Part shown: positions 1-8,377 of the stretch, piece by piece
Layout: every line of letters begins with the position of its first letter
How positions within the stretch are numbered: the first letter of the stretch is position 1
Assembly (NCBI RefSeq): GCF_009690905.1
Contig: NZ_VOSW01000037.1
Coordinates: 23,105 to 87,104 of the forward strand
DNA length: 64,000 nt
Origin: Paraburkholderia madseniana
Lineage (GTDB): Bacteria; Pseudomonadota; Gammaproteobacteria; Burkholderiales; Burkholderiaceae
Direction of reading: 5' to 3'
Position numbers and translations under genes: made by a program
The notes under the pieces: model-generated
Database searches by the model: none
Seen by the model: only the letters and a program-made list of their open reading frames with translations
What the model was told of the DNA's origin: nothing

Positions 1-177
1 GCGGTTCATCTATTGCGGACAGATGAAGGGCTGGCTGGCGGGGGTAGCCGGACCGCCGGCTGCCACTCTCCGTTCATTTCCTTCATTTGCTGCTTATTTG
101 CCATTTAACGAACGCACAACGACGATCCGGCAGCGCGTGGGCGCAAACGCCGGTCGCCGTCTTCAATGGGACCGTCG

Positions 178-1020
178 ATGACAACGCAAACCGAAAAAGC
201 ACGGCAATTCCAGTCATATCACGCAGCGGGCGAGGCCTTCATCATCCCGAATCCCTGGGACATCGGTACCGCGCGGCTGCTCGCGCTGACCGGCTTCAAG
301 GCGCTCGCCACCAGCAGCGCAGGCTATGCTTTTTCGCGTGGCCTGCCGGATAACGCCATCGGCCGCGCGCAGATGATGGTGCATCTTGCCGAAATCGCGG
401 GTGCGACCGATTTGCCGGTCAGCGCTGATCTGGAAAACGGTTTCGGCGACGCCCCGGAAGACTGCGCCGAGACGATCATGCAGGCCGCGGCTGCGGGTGT
501 GGTCGGCGGTTCGATCGAGGATGCAACCGGTCGTGCGGACGAGCCGATCTACCCGTTCGAGGCTGCCGTGGAGCGCGTGCGCGCGGCAGTCGTCGCGGCG
601 CGTGCTCTGCCGTTTCCCTTCACGCTGACGGCGCGAGCCGAGAACTACCTCGTTGGTCGGCCCGATCTGGACGATACGATCCGGCGTCTGCAGGCTTACC
701 AGGAGGCTGGGGCGGATGTGCTTTATGCGCCCGGCCTGAAGACGCGCGAAGAGATCGCCACCGTGGTCAGCTCGCTCGACCGGCCGGTCAATGTGCTAAT
801 GGGCTTGCAGGGCGTCCTGCTCAGTTTCGAGGACCTGCAGGCGCTGGGTGTGCGGCGTGTCAGTGTGGGCGGCTCGTTGGCGCGCGCGGCGTTGGGTGCG
901 TTTCTCCGTGCCGCGCACGAAATGCGCGATCACGGCACCTTCAACTACACGAAAGAGGCCGCCAGCGGCAACGAGATCAACCAGCTCTTCACGAGCGCTG
1001 CGCAGAAGTGGGGCAAATAG
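178..1020 (+). CDS. Isocitrate lyase/PEP mutase-family enzyme
   Basis: A 280-residue protein of the isocitrate lyase/phosphoenolpyruvate mutase superfamily, whose members cleave or rearrange C-C or P-C bonds of 2-oxo acids in a Mg-dependent TIM barrel. Family features seen are the N-terminal FIIPNPWD segment, the Asp/Glu metal region SADLENGFG and GSIEDATG. The KKCGH loop of true (methyl)isocitrate lyases is absent, so the substrate is unknown. I chose the ATG at 178 because GGGA lies 6 bases upstream; an in-frame ATG at 166 has no ribosome binding site. It precedes a TetR gene by 63 bp on the same strand. A second superfamily member, which has KKCGH, lies at 57-58 kb. The family call is secure; the reaction is not. 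Confidence 0.85.
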   Translation: MTTQTEKARQFQSYHAAGEAFIIPNPWDIGTARLLALTGFKALATSSAGYAFSRGLPDNAIGRAQMMVHLAEIAGATDLPVSADLENGFGDAPEDCAETIMQAAAAGVVGGSIEDATGRADEPIYPFEAAVERVRAAVVAARALPFPFTLTARAENYLVGRPDLDDTIRRLQAYQEAGADVLYAPGLKTREEIATVVSSLDRPVNVLMGLQGVLLSFEDLQALGVRRVSVGGSLARAALGAFLRAAHEMRDHGTFNYTKEAASGNEINQLFTSAAQKWGK

Positions 1021-1057
1021 ACGGTCGTGCCCGTTTCGAATCTCGCCTTGCTTTCTT

Positions 1058-1071
1058 GAACGGTTGGTCAT
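1058..1071 (+). promoter_or_regulatory. Candidate TetR operator, copy 1
   Basis: GAACGGTTGGTCAT lies 13 bp before the TetR start. A near copy (GAACG, three variable bases, GGTCAT) overlaps the start codon of the downstream MFS gene. A shared motif in front of both regulator and exporter suggests an operator. This is inference from two sites only. Confidence 0.35.
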
Positions 1072-1083
1072 AATATCCGTCGG

Positions 1084-1722
1084 ATGAAGCAATCTGGCAA
1101 TTCGAAACAATTCGCGAAAAAAGAGGGTGAGGCCTGCCCTCGCGGGCGGCCGCGCGAGTTCGACACGGACACCGTCTTAACGAGCGCGAGCCAGGTTTTC
1201 TGGAATCACGGCTACCACGCCACCTCGATCGACGACCTCTGCAAGGCTACCGGCCTGTTGCGAGGCAGTCTGTACGGCGTATTCGGCGACAAGCACGGCA
1301 TCATGCTCGCCGCGCTCGATCACTACGCGGAAGGTTCGGTCGCCCGGTTGGCCGAACGGTTGAACGCACCGGTGTCGGCGGAAGAGGCACTGCGCAACGC
1401 TTTGCTGCATTACGCCCGGGTCGCGTGCGCGCTGACCGGCGAGCGTAGCTGCTTCATCACCAACACCACGCTGGAGATGCAACCCGGGGACGAGGAACTG
1501 CGTACCCGCGTCGCGGCGATTCAACGCCGCATGGCGACGTTGCTGGCGGCCTCGGTGATTCGCGGCCAGGCGAGCGGCGCGTTCAATTCCACGCTCGACG
1601 AAAAAGCCGTCGGCGATTTCCTCCTGTGCGTGATGCAAGGACTGCGCGTATTGGGGCGAGTCGCCCACAAGGAAGATGCGCTGATCGGAATCGTGGACGT
1701 CGCCATGCGCGCGCTCGTCTAA
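1084..1722 (+). CDS. TetR/AcrR-family transcriptional regulator
   Basis: A 212-residue repressor-type protein. The N-terminal helix-turn-helix, about residues 20-70, reads GRPREFDTDTVLTSA, then GYHATSIDDLCKATG, then GSLYGVFGDKHGI, which is the classic TetR pattern. The C-terminal part is a helical ligand-binding domain of the TetR_C type with a Cys (ERSCFI) seen in many AcrR-like family members. It lies 31 bp upstream of, and on the same strand as, an MFS exporter, so it most likely represses that exporter and itself. The ligand cannot be read from sequence. Confidence 0.93.
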   Translation: MKQSGNSKQFAKKEGEACPRGRPREFDTDTVLTSASQVFWNHGYHATSIDDLCKATGLLRGSLYGVFGDKHGIMLAALDHYAEGSVARLAERLNAPVSAEEALRNALLHYARVACALTGERSCFITNTTLEMQPGDEELRTRVAAIQRRMATLLAASVIRGQASGAFNSTLDEKAVGDFLLCVMQGLRVLGRVAHKEDALIGIVDVAMRALV

Positions 1723-1741
1723 TTTTTTTTACCTAATTTTT

Positions 1742-1755
1742 GAACGAACGGTCAT
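1742..1755 (+). promoter_or_regulatory. Candidate TetR operator, copy 2
   Basis: GAACGAACGGTCAT overlaps the MFS start codon and matches the motif before the TetR gene at 10 or more of 14 positions. Repressor binding here would block transcription into or translation of the exporter gene. It has not been tested. Confidence 0.35.
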
Positions 1756-3316
1756 GAATAGAGACCCGATCAAGTCCGCTCCGGCGGCATTTGCTGGACC
1801 GGTAGGCGGAGCCGCCGCCGCTTGCCCAGGCGTCGGTGCGGTGGCCGCCAGCGAAGTTGCCACAGGTACGACGGCCACCAGTGCCGGGAAGGCTGCGTCC
1901 GGCTTCGAGCGCCAGGGGCTCGCGCTCGCTGTGCTGTTCGTCGGCGCCTTCCTCGCACCGCTCGACTATTTCATCGTCAACCTCGCGCTGCCGTCGATTC
2001 ACACCGACCTGAACGCCACCGACGCGCAATTGCAACTCGTGGTGTCCGCCTACGCATCCGCTTATGCCGTGCTGCTGATCACGGGCGGGCGTCTCGGTGA
2101 TCTGTTTGGCCGGCGCCGCATGTTCATGACGGGCATGGCGGCCTTCGTGGTCGCCTCCGCGCTGTGCGGCTTCGCCACCAGTGGCCACATGCTGGTGATC
2201 TCGCGGATCGTGCAGGGCATCGCCGCCGCGGTCATGGCGCCGCAAGTGCTCGCGACCATCCGTGCGGTCGTGCCGCTGCATCGGCAGACCAAGGTCATGA
2301 GCCTCTATGGTTTCGTGTTCGGGCTTTCGTCGATCGTCGGGCAACTAGGCGGCGGCGCGCTGATCACCTATCACCCGTTCGGGCTCGACTGGCGCATCAT
2401 CTTTCTGATCAACATTCCGATCGGCATCGTGGCCTTCATCGGCACATGGAAGTTCGTGCCGGAAAATCAGCCGGCCACGAACACCGGCATCGACCTGAAG
2501 GGCGTCGCGCTGCTCTCGATGGTGCTGCTGCTGGTCATCTATCCGATGACGCACGGCCGTGAAGCCGGCTGGCCGACGTGGACCTTCGTGATGTTCGCGC
2601 TGGCAGTCCCCGTATTCGCGCTATTCGTGGCGACCGAGCGGCGCGTCGAGCGCGGCGGCGGCCATCCTCTGGTGGATCTGCAATTGTTCCGCAACCCGGC
2701 CTTCGCACTGGGCCTCGTGCTCGCGTTCCTGTTCTATTGCAACAGCGCGTTTTTCCTGACCTATGGGATCTTCCTGCAAACCGGTTTGCACTGGACGCCG
2801 CTCGCTTCGGGTATGGCCATCATGCCGTTCGCGATCGGCTTCGTGGTCGGGCCGCTGACGTCGCCGGCGGTGGTCAAGCGCATCGGCGGTCACGTGCTGG
2901 CGCTCGGCTTCTCGATGATGACCGTCGGCTTCACGGTCACCGGCTGGTCCGCGACCCATGCCGCTACGCCTGATCTGTTGTTCTACTGCGGACTGGTGTG
3001 CGCGGGCGTCGGTCACGGTCTGCTCCTGCCGTCGATCATGCGCATCGTGCTGCTGGAAGTCGTGCCGGAGAAGGCCGGGCTTGCCTCGGGCGTGGTGTCG
3101 TCGACTTTGCAGATCGGCTCGGCGTTCGGCACGGCGGCCATCAGCGGTGCGTTTTTCGGTGTGATCGGCGGCCGCGAGACACCGGCTGCCTATGCGCACG
3201 CGTTCCAGTACAGCCTCGCGATCAACGCGTGTCTGATGTTTGTGTGTATCGGTTTGAGCGTGCTGCTCGTGCGGCATCAACAACTCGCACTGCGCCGGGC
3301 TGCCCAGCCGGTTTGA
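1754..3316 (+). CDS. MFS transporter, DHA2-like drug exporter
   Basis: A 520-residue inner-membrane protein with about 14 predicted hydrophobic segments, typical of the EmrB/QacA (DHA2) branch of proton-driven multidrug exporters. Motif A after TM2 is GRLGDLFGRRRMFMTG, and motif C-like glycine-rich helices follow. The first 50 residues are an Ala/Gly-rich cytoplasmic extension. There is no clear Shine-Dalgarno sequence before the ATG at 1754; the upstream TetR gene ends 31 bp before it, so translational coupling is possible. The substrate is unknown. It is one of four DHA2-type exporters in this window. Confidence 0.9.
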   Translation: MNRDPIKSAPAAFAGPVGGAAAACPGVGAVAASEVATGTTATSAGKAASGFERQGLALAVLFVGAFLAPLDYFIVNLALPSIHTDLNATDAQLQLVVSAYASAYAVLLITGGRLGDLFGRRRMFMTGMAAFVVASALCGFATSGHMLVISRIVQGIAAAVMAPQVLATIRAVVPLHRQTKVMSLYGFVFGLSSIVGQLGGGALITYHPFGLDWRIIFLINIPIGIVAFIGTWKFVPENQPATNTGIDLKGVALLSMVLLLVIYPMTHGREAGWPTWTFVMFALAVPVFALFVATERRVERGGGHPLVDLQLFRNPAFALGLVLAFLFYCNSAFFLTYGIFLQTGLHWTPLASGMAIMPFAIGFVVGPLTSPAVVKRIGGHVLALGFSMMTVGFTVTGWSATHAATPDLLFYCGLVCAGVGHGLLLPSIMRIVLLEVVPEKAGLASGVVSSTLQIGSAFGTAAISGAFFGVIGGRETPAAYAHAFQYSLAINACLMFVCIGLSVLLVRHQQLALRRAAQPV

Positions 3317-3802
3317 AAATAGCGGACGGGAAATCGTTTTCAACGGTGGTCGCTAAAAACTATTATGCACTTTAAACAGAACTGGTTTTGGAGTGGCTGC
3401 ATTTACCGATGAGTTTCCCGTTCATAGGTAATTCCGCGTGTGAGTGATCAGAATAAACCCGAATCGGGTTTGTCGGTGGCAGTGTAGATATGACAAATCC
3501 AGTGCGCATTTTCTACTTGCGGACCGGGTTTGCCGCCGTAAGTTTTGCGATCGTGCAATGCCGCACGGGTGGTGGCCTGGCGTCGTTATAAAGGGTTTTC
3601 CCCGGCTTTACCCATCGATAGCCGGGGTGGAAAGCACTATTCCAGTGCCAATGAAAACGGTATCAATAAAAAGCGCTTGCCGTGGTTAATTTCGATTGTT
3701 AATCTTGGCCAACTTTTAGAGTTTTCATTCGGCAGGGTTCTATGTTGCAAAGCACGGTGCGATGACTTTATTCCGCTCAACGGGTTCCGTAGGGGATTGA
3801 AT
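3317..3802. other. Intergenic region with hairpin, no convincing gene
   Basis: This 486-bp stretch is lower in GC than its surroundings. I see no ORF with a plausible start and composition. An inverted repeat, CCCCGGCT at 3600-3607 and AGCCGGGG at 3620-3627 with a 12-base loop, could form a hairpin in the leader of the YodC-like gene. Confidence 0.5.
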
Positions 3803-4075
3803 ATGCTGACCGCTACCATTGACGTATTCGAAACACCGGCAGCCGCACGCTTCAATGTCGGCGATGTTGTCACGCTGAAGGAAGGCGGTCCGCGCATGAC
3901 GGTGACGTATGCGGGACCGGTGGCGCTCAATCCTGGCGACTGGCTGATTTGCGAGTGGTTCGACGAACATGGCGAACTGCGCCGCGAAATGTTCGCGCAC
4001 GAGAGCGTGCGGGCCGAGCCGCGCTCGATTCCCGCCGGTTCGGTGATGTGGGGCAGAATGGGCCGGGCGGCCTGA
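3803..4075 (+). CDS. YodC-like protein (DUF2158)
   Basis: A 90-residue cytoplasmic protein. The core FNVGDVVTLKEGGPRMTV, then WLICEWFDEHGELRREMF, matches the small DUF2158/YodC family, whose function is unknown. An in-frame ORF extends upstream to 3545, but the ATG at 3803 has a good ribosome binding site (AGGGGATTGA) directly before it, and the upstream part looks non-coding. It is followed by a convergent SMR exporter gene. Confidence 0.75.
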   Translation: MLTATIDVFETPAAARFNVGDVVTLKEGGPRMTVTYAGPVALNPGDWLICEWFDEHGELRREMFAHESVRAEPRSIPAGSVMWGRMGRAA

Positions 4076-4115
4076 GAGAAGCGGCCCGCCGCACGTACTA
4101 GCCCCGCGAGCCGGT

Positions 4116-4433
4116 TTATCCGTCGATCAGTTTCAACCCCGCCACTGACAGCACGATCAAGGTCATGCAGATCACGCGGGGCGCCGAAACCGGGTCGTTG
4201 AACAGCATCACGCCGAGCACCGTGATGCCAAGCGATCCGATCCCTGTCCATACCACGTAAGCCGTACCTGCCGGCAAATGCTTCATCGCCAGCGTCAGTA
4301 AAAACACGCTGCCGAGCGCGGCCGCAACGCCGCCGATGCTCGGCCACAAGCGTGTCCATCCATTTGCATATTTCAACGCCAACGCCATCAGGATTTCGAC
4401 CGCGCTTGCGGCGAGCAGAATGAGCCATGCCAT
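4116..4433 (-). CDS. SMR-family exporter, Gdx/SugE type
   Basis: A 105-residue, four-helix inner-membrane protein of the small multidrug resistance family, which works as a dual-topology dimer. The essential Glu of helix 1 is present (SAVEILMALALKY). The GTAYVVWTGIGSLG segment is characteristic of the Gdx/SugE subgroup, whose known members export guanidinium, rather than EmrE-type multidrug pumps. The ATG at 4433 gives the normal family length; the ORF extends further upstream but runs into the divergent regulator. HxlR is divergent, 84 bp away, and probably controls it. Confidence 0.88.
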   Translation of the reverse strand: MAWLILLAASAVEILMALALKYANGWTRLWPSIGGVAAALGSVFLLTLAMKHLPAGTAYVVWTGIGSLGITVLGVMLFNDPVSAPRVICMTLIVLSVAGLKLIDG

Positions 4434-4517
4434 CGTGAGCCCTATCGGTGAGTGGTTAATGAGCGGCCAGCTTAGGGCTATAGTGATGCGCTCACCATTA
4501 CTTACCCACTGGTAACC

Positions 4518-4937
4518 ATGGCATTTCCCGAGTCCGCCAACGCGTCCCTCGCCTCGACCGAACAGCCCTATCGCGGTGACGTTTTCGACGCCGCCTGTTC
4601 GTCGCGCCTCGCGCTCGAACTGATCGCAGGAAAGTGGACGCTGCTCATCATGCCGGCGCTGCTGCCCGGCGCGATGCGCAATAACGCCTTGCTGCGCAAG
4701 ATCGGCGGCATTTCCCAAAAGGTGCTGACGCAGACGCTCAAGGAACTCGAGCGGAACGGTCTGGTGATCCGCGAGGAGCAGCCGGGCGCGGTGGCGCACG
4801 TGGAATACCGGCTCAGCGAACTGGGGCGAACGCTCAGTGACGCGCTGGTGACGCTCGATCATTGGGCCGAGGAAAACGCGGCCGAACTCGACGCTGCGCG
4901 TGAGCGCTATGACGCGCGGCAGCAAACGCACCGCTAG
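4518..4937 (+). CDS. HxlR-family transcriptional regulator
   Basis: A 139-residue winged-helix regulator. Family signatures are CSSRLALELIAGKWTLLIM, RNNALLRKIGGISQKVLTQ and LERNGLVIREEQ. The N-terminal Cys at about residue 30 sits where redox- or aldehyde-sensing HxlR proteins carry theirs, but sensing is not shown here. It is divergent from the Gdx/SugE-type exporter gene, which is the likely target. Confidence 0.9.
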   Translation: MAFPESANASLASTEQPYRGDVFDAACSSRLALELIAGKWTLLIMPALLPGAMRNNALLRKIGGISQKVLTQTLKELERNGLVIREEQPGAVAHVEYRLSELGRTLSDALVTLDHWAEENAAELDAARERYDARQQTHR

Positions 4938-4975
4938 CTGCCTGCCCGCGGTTGCTGCGCACCATTGTTGTCGAA

Positions 4976-5296
4976 TCAAGGTTGCTTGTTTTCCGGGTGC
5001 TCACGCGACGCGGCCCGCCTTTGCACGCGCACCAGAAGCGCCGATGAGAATGCGCGCATCCGCACGATCTTGCGCGTCTCTACCACTTCGCCGGCCACGT
5101 TCTTCGGCGGGTTGGGCTGTAGCGACCAGTAGAGTGCGAGCAGCCAGCCAAAGCCGGTCCAACCGAGGCACGCGTTGAAGAGCGCCAGCGTCAGCACGTC
5201 ATGACGCTTGCGCCGGTCCGCGAGAATGCTCGGCAGAAAATACAGCGCCAGCGCGAGCACCGCGGCGATGGCCTGTACCACGATGTTGCCACCCAT
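4976..5296 (-). CDS. Superinfection immunity-family membrane protein
   Basis: A 106-residue protein with two hydrophobic segments. The first is about residues 7-25. The second, about 36-57, holds LALFNACLGWTGFGWLLALYWS, the hallmark of the superinfection immunity/Imm family (after phage T4 Imm). Many bacteria carry such proteins outside phages with no demonstrated immunity role. The ATG at 5296 has AGGAG-like bases upstream on the minus strand. The C-terminus is basic and polar, probably cytoplasmic. No phage genes are nearby. Confidence 0.7.
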   Translation of the reverse strand: MGGNIVVQAIAAVLALALYFLPSILADRRKRHDVLTLALFNACLGWTGFGWLLALYWSLQPNPPKNVAGEVVETRKIVRMRAFSSALLVRVQRRAASREHPENKQP

Positions 5297-5460
5297 AGCC
5301 TGGCTCCTCAGGACGTGATGTATCCCCCGATTGTCGCGCGATTGTTTTCTTTGCGCTGGGTCGCTCTGAAACATGCATGCAAGGCGAGGGGGTTCAGCGC
5401 ATCGCGCATCAGGACTATCATGGACGTTTCGACTGAACAGAACCGCCACGGACCGCCACC

Positions 5461-6924
5461 ATGATCTCCGACGATACGACCCAGCAGACCCAGCGCATCA
5501 ACCAGGACACGCTACGCGAATTCGTAGACCGTAAATGGAATGACGAGATTGTTCCTGCGCTCACGGACTACATTGCCGTGCCGGCCAAGAGTCCGGCGTT
5601 CGATCCCGAGTGGGTCAAGCACGGCTATCTCGAGCGCGTGATTACCGACGCGGCGCAATGGGCCGAACAGCAACCCGTGCGTGGCCTGAAGCTCGAAGTG
5701 ATCCGCTTGCCGGGCCGCACGCCGGTGATTTTCTTTGAAACGGCCGCGACCCGATCGGGCAGCGAAGAAACCATCGTGCTGTACGGCCACCTCGACAAGC
5801 AGCCTGAATTTGACGGCTGGCGCAACGACCTCGGCCCCTGGACGCCCAAGCTCGAAAACGACAAACTGTACGGCCGCGGCGGTGCCGACGACGGCTACGC
5901 GATCTATGCGAGCATCACGGCGCTGGCCGCGCTGGACGCGCAAGGCATCGAGCGTCCGCGCTGCGTCGGCCTGATCGAAACCTGCGAGGAATCGGGTAGC
6001 TACGATCTGCTGCCGTACGTCGACGCGTTGCGTGAACGTCTCGGCAAAGTCGGGCTTGTGGTGTGTCTCGATTCGGGTGCGGGCAACTACGATCAACTGT
6101 GGCTCACTACGTCGTTGCGCGGGCTGGTCGCCGGCGACCTCGAAGTCCAGGTGCTCGACGAAGGCATTCATTCGGGTGGTTACGGCGGCATCGCGCCGTC
6201 GAGCTTCCGCATCATGCGGCAACTGTTCGACCGTCTCGAAGACTCCGCCAACGGTACCTTGTTGCCGAAGGGTTTCCACGTTCAGATCCCGGCGGACCGT
6301 TTGCGCGAAGCGGAAGCGACCGCGCAGATTCTCGGCGACGACGTCTGGAAGAAGCTGCCGTGGGCCTGCGGGCAGGACGGCCGTCAGGTGCTGCCCACCA
6401 CCACCGATCCGCAGGAAGCCTTGCTCAACTCGACGTGGCGTCCGTCGCTGTCGGTGACCGGCGCAGCCGGCTTGCCCGCGCTTGCCGACGCCGGCAACGT
6501 GCTGCGTCCGCGCACGGCGTTCAAGCTGTCGCTGCGCCTGCCTCCGCTGATCGAAGCGGAAAAGGCCGTCGCCGAACTGAAGGCGCTGCTCGAATTCGAT
6601 CCGCCATACAACGCCAAGGTCACCTTCAAACCGGACGCCGGCGCGGCGAGCGGCTGGAGCGCGCCCGATCTCGCACCGTGGCTCGCCACCGCGCTTAACG
6701 ACGCATCGCGCACGCACTACGGCGCGGACGTTGCCTACATGGGGCAGGGCGGCACGATCCCGTTGATGAACGTATTGAAGTCGGGCTTCCCGAAGTCGCA
6801 GTTCATGGTGTGCGGCGTGCTCGGGCCGAAATCGAACGCACACGGACCGAACGAGTTCCTGCACGTGCCGTATGGCAAGAAGCTGACGGCAGCGGTTGCT
6901 CAGGTGATCGCGGCCGCGCCTTGA
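5461..6924 (+). CDS. M20-family metallopeptidase
   Basis: A 487-residue zinc-dependent peptidase of the M20/ArgE-DapE group. Metal-site motifs are in order: YGHLDKQPEFDGW (first His and Asp), GRGGADDGYA (bridging Asp), ETCEESGS (catalytic Glu and metal Glu) and HGPNEFLHV (C-terminal His). The dimerisation insert with SGGYGGIAPSS lies in the middle. There is no signal peptide, so it is cytoplasmic, probably a di- or oligopeptidase. It stands alone and is followed by a strong hairpin terminator at 6973-6994. Confidence 0.92.
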   Translation: MISDDTTQQTQRINQDTLREFVDRKWNDEIVPALTDYIAVPAKSPAFDPEWVKHGYLERVITDAAQWAEQQPVRGLKLEVIRLPGRTPVIFFETAATRSGSEETIVLYGHLDKQPEFDGWRNDLGPWTPKLENDKLYGRGGADDGYAIYASITALAALDAQGIERPRCVGLIETCEESGSYDLLPYVDALRERLGKVGLVVCLDSGAGNYDQLWLTTSLRGLVAGDLEVQVLDEGIHSGGYGGIAPSSFRIMRQLFDRLEDSANGTLLPKGFHVQIPADRLREAEATAQILGDDVWKKLPWACGQDGRQVLPTTTDPQEALLNSTWRPSLSVTGAAGLPALADAGNVLRPRTAFKLSLRLPPLIEAEKAVAELKALLEFDPPYNAKVTFKPDAGAASGWSAPDLAPWLATALNDASRTHYGADVAYMGQGGTIPLMNVLKSGFPKSQFMVCGVLGPKSNAHGPNEFLHVPYGKKLTAAVAQVIAAAP

Positions 6925-7378
6925 CGAGCGTTTTGCCTCGAGCTTTCCTGCAATACCGTTCCAGGCGAATCAGCGGGCGCTCCGGAGCGCCCGCGTTTAA
7001 ATATGCGAATTGAATAGTCCGTCTGTTAGCCCACAAATAAAAAAACAAGCCTCCGCAAGCTATATTTTCGATTGCATTACCTAATCGACGACTATTTCTT
7101 TTTCTTTCAAATCCGGCAAGAAATTCAAGCTTTGTTCGTTCGCTAATTGATTGCGGCCGGGTGCTCATTTTCGGGCTAATTTCGCCCTTCTTCGGTGCGC
7201 AAGCGTTTGCGTCCGCAGCATCTTTTGTCCGTCCGTTCGCCGCCCCGCAGAGCGCCATCTGGCGAGGCTTCACGCGCGTGTTGCATTCATCTGTTGGTTA
7301 CCCCGCTCCCATCCGATTCCGGTCTGCTTTAGGCTCGCATTGCAATGCCAGTGTTTAACCTTAAAAGGACCGTTCAAA
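6925..7378. other. Intergenic region before rpfF
   Basis: This 454-bp gap holds the M20 gene terminator near its start and AT-rich sequence (7015-7130) suitable for the rpfF promoter. The ORF in frame with rpfF stays open back to 7151, but its upstream part lacks family similarity and a ribosome binding site. No other gene is seen. Confidence 0.5.
6973..6994 (+). terminator. Hairpin terminator after the M20 peptidase gene
   Basis: A perfect 22-bp palindrome (11-base arms, GCGGGCGCTCC) is followed by GTTTAAAT. It lies 48 bp after the stop codon. The T run is short, so termination efficiency is uncertain. Confidence 0.65.
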
Positions 7379-8266
7379 ATGAACCTGCATAATCACCACG
7401 CCTGCCGTCCGTTCCTTGAGGCCGGCAATTTGTCGCAAGTCTCCGCCTACTACGAAGAAGGCCGCAACATCATGTGGATGATGCTGCGGGCGCAGCCGCG
7501 TCCCTGTTTCAATCTCGATCTGGTGCATGACATTCTGGGTCTCGCGCAGGCAGCACGAGAGTCCGGCTTGCCGATCGATTTCTGGGTGACCGGCTCGTTG
7601 ATTCCGACCATGTTCAACGTTGGGGGCGACCTCGATTTCTTCGCCGACACGATCCGCGCCGGCAAGCGCCAGGCGCTGATGGCGTACGCGCGCGCCTGCG
7701 TCGATTGCGTGCACGCGGCGGCGCGCGGTTTCGATACGGGGGCGATTTCAATCGCGATGGTGGAGGGCACAGCGCTTGGAGGAGGGTTCGAGGCGGCGCT
7801 CGCGCATCATTTCCTGCTGGCGCAGAACGACGCACGCATGGGCTTTCCGGAGATCGCGTTCAATCTGTTCCCGGGCATGGGCGGCTATTCTCTGGTCGCG
7901 CGCAAGGTGGGTATGCGTCTGGCCGAGGAACTGATCGGCATGGGCGAGTCGCACACCGCTGAGTGGCACTTCGGCAAGGGACTGGTCGATCAGCTATTCG
8001 AACCGGGCGACGCCTATATGGCGACGCGCACCTTCATCGATACGCTCCGGCCGAAAATGAACGGGATCCGCGCGATGCTGCGGGCGCGTCAGCGGGTGCT
8101 GCAACTCTCGCGCGCCGAGCTGATGGAAATTACCGAGGACTGGGTGAATGCCGCTTTCACGATCGAGGAGAAGGACCTCGTCTTTATGGAGCGGCTGGTG
8201 ATGCTGCAGAACCGCCGTACTTCGAACCTGCGCCAGACGGCCTCCAGCGCGGCCAATTTCGCCTGA
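7379..8266 (+). CDS. rpfF: RpfF, DSF-family signal synthase (crotonase fold)
   Basis: A 295-residue crotonase-superfamily enzyme closely resembling RpfF of Xanthomonas and Burkholderia, which makes cis-2-unsaturated fatty acid signals by dehydrating a 3-hydroxyacyl-ACP and releasing the acid. Both catalytic glutamates of RpfF are present, Glu138 in GGGFEAAL and Glu158 in MGFPEIAF, followed by NLFPGMGGY. The oxyanion segment FNVGGDLDFF is also present. The ATG at 7379 follows AAAAGGA; the frame is open further upstream but without family similarity. It is convergent with the rpfR-type gene, the arrangement known from B. cenocepacia, where synthase and receptor interact. Confidence 0.93.
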   Translation: MNLHNHHACRPFLEAGNLSQVSAYYEEGRNIMWMMLRAQPRPCFNLDLVHDILGLAQAARESGLPIDFWVTGSLIPTMFNVGGDLDFFADTIRAGKRQALMAYARACVDCVHAAARGFDTGAISIAMVEGTALGGGFEAALAHHFLLAQNDARMGFPEIAFNLFPGMGGYSLVARKVGMRLAEELIGMGESHTAEWHFGKGLVDQLFEPGDAYMATRTFIDTLRPKMNGIRAMLRARQRVLQLSRAELMEITEDWVNAAFTIEEKDLVFMERLVMLQNRRTSNLRQTASSAANFA

Positions 8267-8306
8267 ATCGCCCCGGGTCTCGAGGATATCGAGCCGCCGC
8301 GGGCGG

Positions 8307-8368
8307 GTCCCCCAACCCCCCAATCCCCCAAGGGGACTTCCTTCGGAGCGGGGGACGCCCTTCGGGCG
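8307..8368. terminator. Bidirectional hairpin cluster between rpfF and rpfR
   Basis: The convergent 3' gap holds nested inverted repeats. GTCCCCC at 8307-8313 pairs with GGGGGAC at 8350-8356. Inside is TCCCC/GGGGA (8324-8336). Next to it is CGCCC-TTC-GGGCG (8356-8368). It probably ends transcription from both sides. There is no strong T run. Confidence 0.5.
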
Positions 8369-8377
8369 CGTGGAAGC

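Noticed and set aside
3444..3689. An 81-codon ORF upstream of the YodC-like gene
   Set aside because: No start signal and no similarity; it overlaps the hairpin region.
4976..5296. Evidence of a prophage because of a superinfection immunity-like protein
   Set aside because: No integrase, structural or lysis genes are nearby; this family is common in non-phage contexts.
5512..6864. A 450-codon minus-strand ORF opposite the M20 peptidase
   Set aside because: Its composition is Arg/His-rich as expected for an antisense frame; the sense frame has all catalytic motifs.
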